Below, in pieces: positions 12,121-15,569 of a stretch of DNA of 15,569 bases. The notes below the pieces were generated by a model that was not told where the DNA came from, ran no database searches, and saw only the letters and a list, made by a program, of their open reading frames with translations. The stretch spans positions 1 through 15,569 of the forward strand of contig CAIYRJ010000064.1 of NCBI GenBank assembly GCA_903928615.1, written 5' to 3'. Within the stretch, counting starts at the first letter, position 1. Each line of letters begins with the position of its first letter. This stretch comes from an uncultured Actinomycetes bacterium (lineage in GTDB: Bacteria > Actinomycetota > Thermoleophilia > Miltoncostaeales > Miltoncostaeaceae). A program made the position numbers and the translations under genes.

Positions 12121-13356
12121 CTAGGAGCGCGCGGGGGCGGTGCGACCGCGCAGGCGGCGGTCGCGCGCCCGCATGAGCGCCGGCCGGGCGGCCACGGCGG
12201 TCACGGTTAGCGCCGCGCCCACCAGCAGGTACGCGCCGCGCGAGCCGATCCAGTCGGCGGCCAGGCCGCCGAGGGCGGCCCCGGCTGCGAGGCCGGCCAT
12301 CACGAGCGTGCGACCGGCGACGCCCGCGAGGGCCTGCATCGAGCGCGGCACCCGGCGCGCGCGGGCGCCCATGAGCGTGGCGGCGCACACGGCGTTGGCC
12401 AGCATGAGCGGTGCGTAGGCGAGCGCCGTGCCCATCACGCCGGGGATCACCGCCATCGCGAGAGCGGGCACCACGTAGGCGGCGCAGGCCAGCACGATGA
12501 TGGTCTCGTCGGCGTGGCGCCGGTCGAGGCGGGTGATGATGGGAGTGGCGAGCATCATGCAGGCCACGCCCGCGGCCAGCACCGCGGCCAGCGCCGTGCC
12601 GGACACGCCGAGGTCGTTGCGCAGGTGCGGCACTGCCAGGCTGATGGCGGCGCCCGAGGCGAGGCTCCAGGCCACGCCCGTGATGGTGAGCACCCGCAGG
12701 TCGCGCGAGAGGAAGAGCAGGGCCAGCCCGCGGCGCACCGAGGGCTTCGGGCCGTCCGGCGCGCGCTCATCGAGGCGCGCCGATGCTGCCACCGCGGCCA
12801 CGGCGGCCAGCACGAGCGATCCGGCCACGAGCGACATGGCGATGCCGGCGCCCAGCACGAGCGCGAGGCCTGCCACTGCCGGTCCGCCGAAGTAGCCCAG
12901 GTTGAAGGCCTGCGCGAGCGCGGCCTGGGCGCGCATCATCTCGTCGCGCGAGGCGACCGTGGCGACGGCGCCGAACATGCCGGCATCCACGAACACCCGC
13001 ACCGATCCGATGGCGAATGCCGCGAGGTAGAGCAGCGGGATCGACAGGTCGCCCGCGGCCATGAGCAGCGCGATGCCCACGGCGAGCGCCCCGCCGAGGG
13101 CGAGGGCGGTCCCGAGCAGGGGCCTGCGCGCCATCCGGTCACCGGCCAGGCCCGCGGGCGCAGCGAGCAGGAGGAACGGCACGAAGGTCATCGCGAAGCC
13201 GATCGCGGCCTGCGACGCCGAGCCGCCCTGCTCGAGGATGAGCCACGGGATGATGACCGTGAGCATTCCCTGCGCGAGCGCGTGGGCTGCCTGCGTGACC
13301 AGGATCGCGCGGCCATCGCGTGACCGCAGCAGAGGATTCCTGGCATTCGCTTGCAT
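12121..13356 (-). CDS. MFS transporter, 12-helix type (EntS/MFS_3-like)
   Basis: This inner-membrane transporter has 411 residues and about 12 hydrophobic helices. The cytoplasmic loop between helices 2 and 3 has the motif A remnant AGLAGDRMARRPLL (68-81). Helix 1 starts near residue 17, and a longer cytoplasmic loop (RLDERAPDGPKPSVRRGLA) separates the two six-helix halves near 194-212. The C-terminus is very basic. The general pattern resembles the EntS-like branch, which includes siderophore and drug exporters, but the substrate is not deducible. The ATG at 13354-13356 is preceded by the promoter at 13365-13393, whose -10 ends 8 bases before it, so the message is probably leaderless. Operator-like repeats upstream suggest regulated expression. 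Confidence 0.87.
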   Translation of the reverse strand: MQANARNPLLRSRDGRAILVTQAAHALAQGMLTVIIPWLILEQGGSASQAAIGFAMTFVPFLLLAAPAGLAGDRMARRPLLGTALALGGALAVGIALLMAAGDLSIPLLYLAAFAIGSVRVFVDAGMFGAVATVASRDEMMRAQAALAQAFNLGYFGGPAVAGLALVLGAGIAMSLVAGSLVLAAVAAVAASARLDERAPDGPKPSVRRGLALLFLSRDLRVLTITGVAWSLASGAAISLAVPHLRNDLGVSGTALAAVLAAGVACMMLATPIITRLDRRHADETIIVLACAAYVVPALAMAVIPGVMGTALAYAPLMLANAVCAATLMGARARRVPRSMQALAGVAGRTLVMAGLAAGAALGGLAADWIGSRGAYLLVGAALTVTAVAARPALMRARDRRLRGRTAPARS

Positions 13357-13364
13357 CTGCCACG

Positions 13365-13393
13365 ACCGTAGGTGGTCGCGGCGCCCGCGTCAA
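13365..13393 (-). promoter_or_regulatory. Promoter of the 12-helix MFS gene
   Basis: On the - strand TTGACG (complement of 13388-13393) is followed after exactly 17 bases by TACGGT (complement of 13365-13370), then 8 bases to the ATG at 13356. The -35 matches 5 of 6 consensus bases and the -10 fits TAnnnT. Transcription should begin at or next to the A of the start codon. Confidence 0.65.
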
Positions 13394-13406
13394 TTTGCGC
13401 GAGGAG

Positions 13407-13422
13407 TCACAAGCGCTTGTGA
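13407..13422. promoter_or_regulatory. Perfect 16-base palindrome, candidate operator
   Basis: TCACAAGCGCTTGTGA is fully self-complementary. Its centre lies about 57 bases upstream of the predicted start of the MFS transcript and 13 bases beyond the -35. This suits a dimeric helix-turn-helix regulator of the TetR, MarR, GntR or LacI kind. No regulator gene adjoins it, so the protein is encoded elsewhere. Confidence 0.5.
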
Positions 13423-13460
13423 TGGTTTGATGGTCAGACGGGGGAGAGCGACGTTATAAG

Positions 13461-13495
13461 CCCTGCATATCAATCAATTACTACTTCGTGCAGGG
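13461..13495 (-). terminator. AT-rich inverted repeat downstream of the permease gene
   Basis: CCCTGCA (13461-13467) and TGCAGGG (13489-13495) are perfect inverted repeats with a 21-base AT-rich spacer, about 65 bases after the permease stop on the - strand. It may end the permease transcript or be part of a regulatory region for the MFS gene. The AT richness is unusual for this window. Confidence 0.3.
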
Positions 13496-13497
13496 AA

Positions 13498-13546
13498 GCA
13501 CAAAGTGTCACAAATCGTGTTACAAGCAAAGGTGAAAAGGTTGTGA
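13498..13546. repeat. Cluster of TCACAA-type half-sites
   Basis: GTGTCACAA (13505-13513) and GTGTTACAA (13517-13525) are direct repeats 12 bases apart that differ at one position. GCACAA lies at 13498-13503 and the inverted form TTGTGA at 13541-13546. The same half-site, GAGTCACAA, forms the left arm of the palindrome at 13407-13422. The recurrence of one half-site over about 140 bases points to a multi-site operator. Confidence 0.4.
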
Positions 13547-13559
13547 GGATCGCCGCGGA

Positions 13560-15521
13560 TCAGTCACGCGGGGGGTCACTGCGCACCTTCGCGCCGCCGC
13601 CCACGACATCCGAGAGCGCCGCGCCGGCGGCCTCCGCGGGGGTGGACCCCGGTGCCGCGGAGTCGCTGGCGATCACCACCCGGCAGGGGGCGTGGCGCAG
13701 CACGTAGTCCACGGTGCGGCCGAAGAGCCGCTCGCCCAGCCGGCGCTTTCGCGCGACGCCCATCATGATCACCTCGGCGTTGGTGCGGCGGGCCTCCTCC
13801 ACGATCGCCCGTCCGGCCTGGCGACCATTCACCACGGTGGTGTCCACGGTGGCTCCGTATTCCTCCGCGATCTGCCGCGCGTGCGCGAGCAGCTGCTCGG
13901 CGCCGCGCTGCTCGCGCGGCATCTCGGCATCGAGCGGCAGCTCCACCGGCACCTCCACCACGGTGATCGCGTGGATCGTCACGCCGCGGTCGGCGGCCAG
14001 CTTGCCCGCCGTGGCCATCATCTCCTCTGACGACTCGGTGGCGACGATGGGCACGAGGATGTTCGTGTACGCCACGTCCACCTCGAGCGCGAGCTCCTGG
14101 CGCGCCATGGTGGTGGTCTGCGTCCATGGCACGCCGATGCGCCACCGGTAGGCGATGTACATCAGGAACCCGAAGGCCATCCATGCGATGCCCACCCAGC
14201 GCGCGTCGGGCCGCAGGATGAGCACGGCGATGAGCGCGCCGCCGGTGCCGAGCACGCCGAAGACCGCGAAGAGCGGGATGCTGCGCCCGCGGAACGACAC
14301 GTTGGGCCGCCCCCGGTAGGGCCGCCGCATCTCGGGCCGCTTCCAGCGCATCCAGATGATGGCGAGGTGGGCGATGCTGAACGACAGCATCGCGCCGAAG
14401 GCGTAGAGGTTCGAGAGGAAGTCGGCCTGGCCCGGGATCATCACCAAGGCGGCGATCGCGCAGAAGATGACGATGGCCACGGCGGGCGTGTTGAACCGCG
14501 GATGCAATCGCCGGATCGCCGAGGGCAACTGGCGGTGGTACCCCATGGCATACGTGAGGCGCGATACCCCGATGACGCCGGCATTGGTGGCGATGATCAG
14601 GATCGTCGCGGCGAGGATGCCCACGAAGCCCTCGACCAGCGCCTGCCAGATGCCCGTGAGGCCGAACTGGCTCACGATGCCCAGGATCGGGTCGCCGGCG
14701 TAGGTGGTGCCGAGCTCCGTCGCGTAGCTGCCGTCCGGCTGCTGGGTGACGGGCAGGGCCGACAGCGCGACGATGGGGATGAGCGCGTACATGACCAGCA
14801 CCGTCACCACCGTGGCCCGGATGGAGGCGGGGATGGTGCGCTCGGGCACCTGGGCCTCCTCGGCCATGTTCGAGATGGTCTCGATGCCCGTGTAGGCGAT
14901 CATCGCGAGGGTCACGCCGATGATCACGTTGGTCCACGTGGGCGCGACGCCCCACACGATGTTGTCCCACACCTGCGTGGGCGAGAACACCACGAAGAGG
15001 CCCACGATCACCAGCAGCACCTGCGTGCCGAGGTCGAGCAGCGCGAGGCCGATGTTGAGCTTCGCGGCCTCCTTGATGCCGACGATGTTGAGCACGGCGA
15101 TGAGTGCCACCACGCCGATGCCCACGATCACATCCCACGGGTTGGTGCGCAGCGGCTCCCAGAACACGCCGAGGTAGTGGGGCACGAAGAACGCCGAGAT
15201 GGCGATCGTGATGATGTAGTTGAGCATCTGGCCCCAGGCCGCCCCGAAGGCCGCGCCCTCGTTGAACGCCTGGCGCGCGAACGACGACGAGCCCCCGGCC
15301 TCGGGGAACATCGCGGTGCCCTCGGTGTACGTGACGGCCGTGGCCGCGAAGATGAGCCCCGCGAAGAGGAACACCAGGGGGGTGAGGCCCAGGGCGTACG
15401 CGGCCACGAGGCCCAGGGCGTAGTAGATGGATGAGCCGACGTTGCCGTATGCCGTGGCCCACAGCCCGGGAACCCCGACGACGCGCTCCATCCGCTCGCG
15501 CCTGCGGCGCCGGATGGCCAC
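13560..15521 (-). CDS. APC-superfamily amino acid permease fused to a C-terminal universal stress domain
   Basis: The protein has 653 residues. Residues 1-15 are basic; about 12 hydrophobic helices cover 20-465. Helix 1 has the broken, substrate-binding type sequence GNVGSSIYYALG (26-37), and TGIETISNMAEEAQVPERTIP (211-231) is typical of the APC family, which imports or exchanges amino acids or polyamines. Residues 485-620 form a Usp domain, from NILVPIVATESSEE (487-500) to VIMMGVARKRRLGERLFGRTVDYV (585-608) and HAPCRVVIAS. The glycine motif for nucleotide is only partly kept (G588, then R591, and GRT at 601-603). A polar tail of about 30 residues ends the protein. GAGG (complement of 15528-15531) lies 6 bases before GTG 15521, which supports this start. 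Such permease-Usp fusions are known, and the Usp part may gate or sense stress; the substrate is unknown. Confidence 0.9.
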   Translation of the reverse strand: MAIRRRRRERMERVVGVPGLWATAYGNVGSSIYYALGLVAAYALGLTPLVFLFAGLIFAATAVTYTEGTAMFPEAGGSSSFARQAFNEGAAFGAAWGQMLNYIITIAISAFFVPHYLGVFWEPLRTNPWDVIVGIGVVALIAVLNIVGIKEAAKLNIGLALLDLGTQVLLVIVGLFVVFSPTQVWDNIVWGVAPTWTNVIIGVTLAMIAYTGIETISNMAEEAQVPERTIPASIRATVVTVLVMYALIPIVALSALPVTQQPDGSYATELGTTYAGDPILGIVSQFGLTGIWQALVEGFVGILAATILIIATNAGVIGVSRLTYAMGYHRQLPSAIRRLHPRFNTPAVAIVIFCAIAALVMIPGQADFLSNLYAFGAMLSFSIAHLAIIWMRWKRPEMRRPYRGRPNVSFRGRSIPLFAVFGVLGTGGALIAVLILRPDARWVGIAWMAFGFLMYIAYRWRIGVPWTQTTTMARQELALEVDVAYTNILVPIVATESSEEMMATAGKLAADRGVTIHAITVVEVPVELPLDAEMPREQRGAEQLLAHARQIAEEYGATVDTTVVNGRQAGRAIVEEARRTNAEVIMMGVARKRRLGERLFGRTVDYVLRHAPCRVVIASDSAAPGSTPAEAAGAALSDVVGGGAKVRSDPPRD

Positions 15522-15549
15522 TTTCTACCTCTGCCTCATTCGGCGCGGC

Positions 15550-15555
15550 ATCGTA
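15550..15555 (-). promoter_or_regulatory. Candidate -10 element of the permease gene
   Basis: On the - strand TACGAT (complement of 15550-15555) lies 28 bases before the GTG start and would give a leader of about 20 bases that holds the GAGG ribosome site. The matching -35 would fall beyond the right edge of the window and cannot be checked. Confidence 0.35.
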
Positions 15556-15569
15556 CTCCCGTGCGGGTA

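Noticed and set aside
10859..12388. Long - strand frame overlapping the DHA2 exporter and the end of the 12-helix MFS gene (509 codons)
   Set aside because: It is rich in Arg, His, Gly and Pro, as expected for an out-of-frame reading of the two real transporter genes, and has no membrane helices or motifs.
13453..13460. TATAA-like -10 on the + strand in the gap before the permease terminus
   Set aside because: The nearest TTGATG is 22 bases away, too far for a sigma-70 promoter, and no + strand gene follows.
14367..15434. Long + strand frame opposite the permease (355 codons)
   Set aside because: Antisense to a complete APC-Usp gene; very high Asp, His, Arg and Gly content marks it as a shadow.

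Overview
The window looks like chromosomal DNA of a high-GC Gram-positive bacterium. The best guess is an actinobacterium of the Thermoleophilia/Rubrobacter kind. The evidence is GC-rich third codon positions, GTG starts, 4-base stop/start overlaps, several leaderless-looking starts (TAnnnT 6-8 bases before the start codon), and the block yacL-ispD-ispF-cysS-rlmB-sigH. That block is the classic Gram-positive order known from Bacillus (yacL ispD ispF ... cysS ... rlmB ... sigH), here with a SigH-type sigma factor in what is otherwise actinobacterial-style sequence. The lineage is an inference from style and synteny, not from a marker gene.

Region 1 (1-5035, + strand) is a tight housekeeping operon. 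It holds the tail of a PIN/TRAM protein (YacL-like), ispD, a PHP-family phosphatase resembling histidinol-phosphatase, ispF, cysS and rlmB; junctions overlap by 4-10 bases except the 20-base gap after ispD. A sigma-70-type promoter (TTGACA, 17 bases, TATCAA) then starts a separate unit for a SigH-like sigma factor, whose roughly 90-base leader holds an inverted repeat and a 19-codon upstream ORF coupled to the sigma start.

Region 2 (5036-6703, + strand) contains a strong hairpin, a stand-alone universal stress protein, tRNA-Thr(TGT), and a membrane-anchored polysaccharide deacetylase. It faces region 3 tail to tail.

Region 3 (6755-9914, - strand) is the most interesting part. It encodes a secreted repeat protein with His/Gly-rich linkers, then an OmpR-type response regulator and a HAMP histidine kinase of the MprA/MprB type. 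Upstream of the secreted protein lie three AAGA direct repeats at an exact 11-base period, the classic geometry of an OmpR-family operator, and a 5' UTR stem that abuts its ribosome binding site. Together they suggest an autoregulated envelope- or metal-responsive module.

Region 4 (9987-15521, - strand) has a SRPBCC (START-like) protein, a 14-helix DHA2-type MFS exporter, a 12-helix MFS transporter, and an APC-family amino acid permease fused to a C-terminal universal stress domain. The 203-base gap between the second MFS gene and the permease is locally AT-rich. It holds a clear promoter (TTGACG, 17 bases, TACGGT, leaderless ATG), a perfect 16-base palindrome and repeated TCACAA-type half-sites, which look like an operator for an unlinked regulator.

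No CRISPR array, insertion sequence, integrase, phage gene or toxin-antitoxin pair is visible. No gene-free stretch exceeds 300 bases. Most of the window is ordinary core genome; the novelty lies in region 3, in the regulatory DNA and in a few unusual gene combinations.
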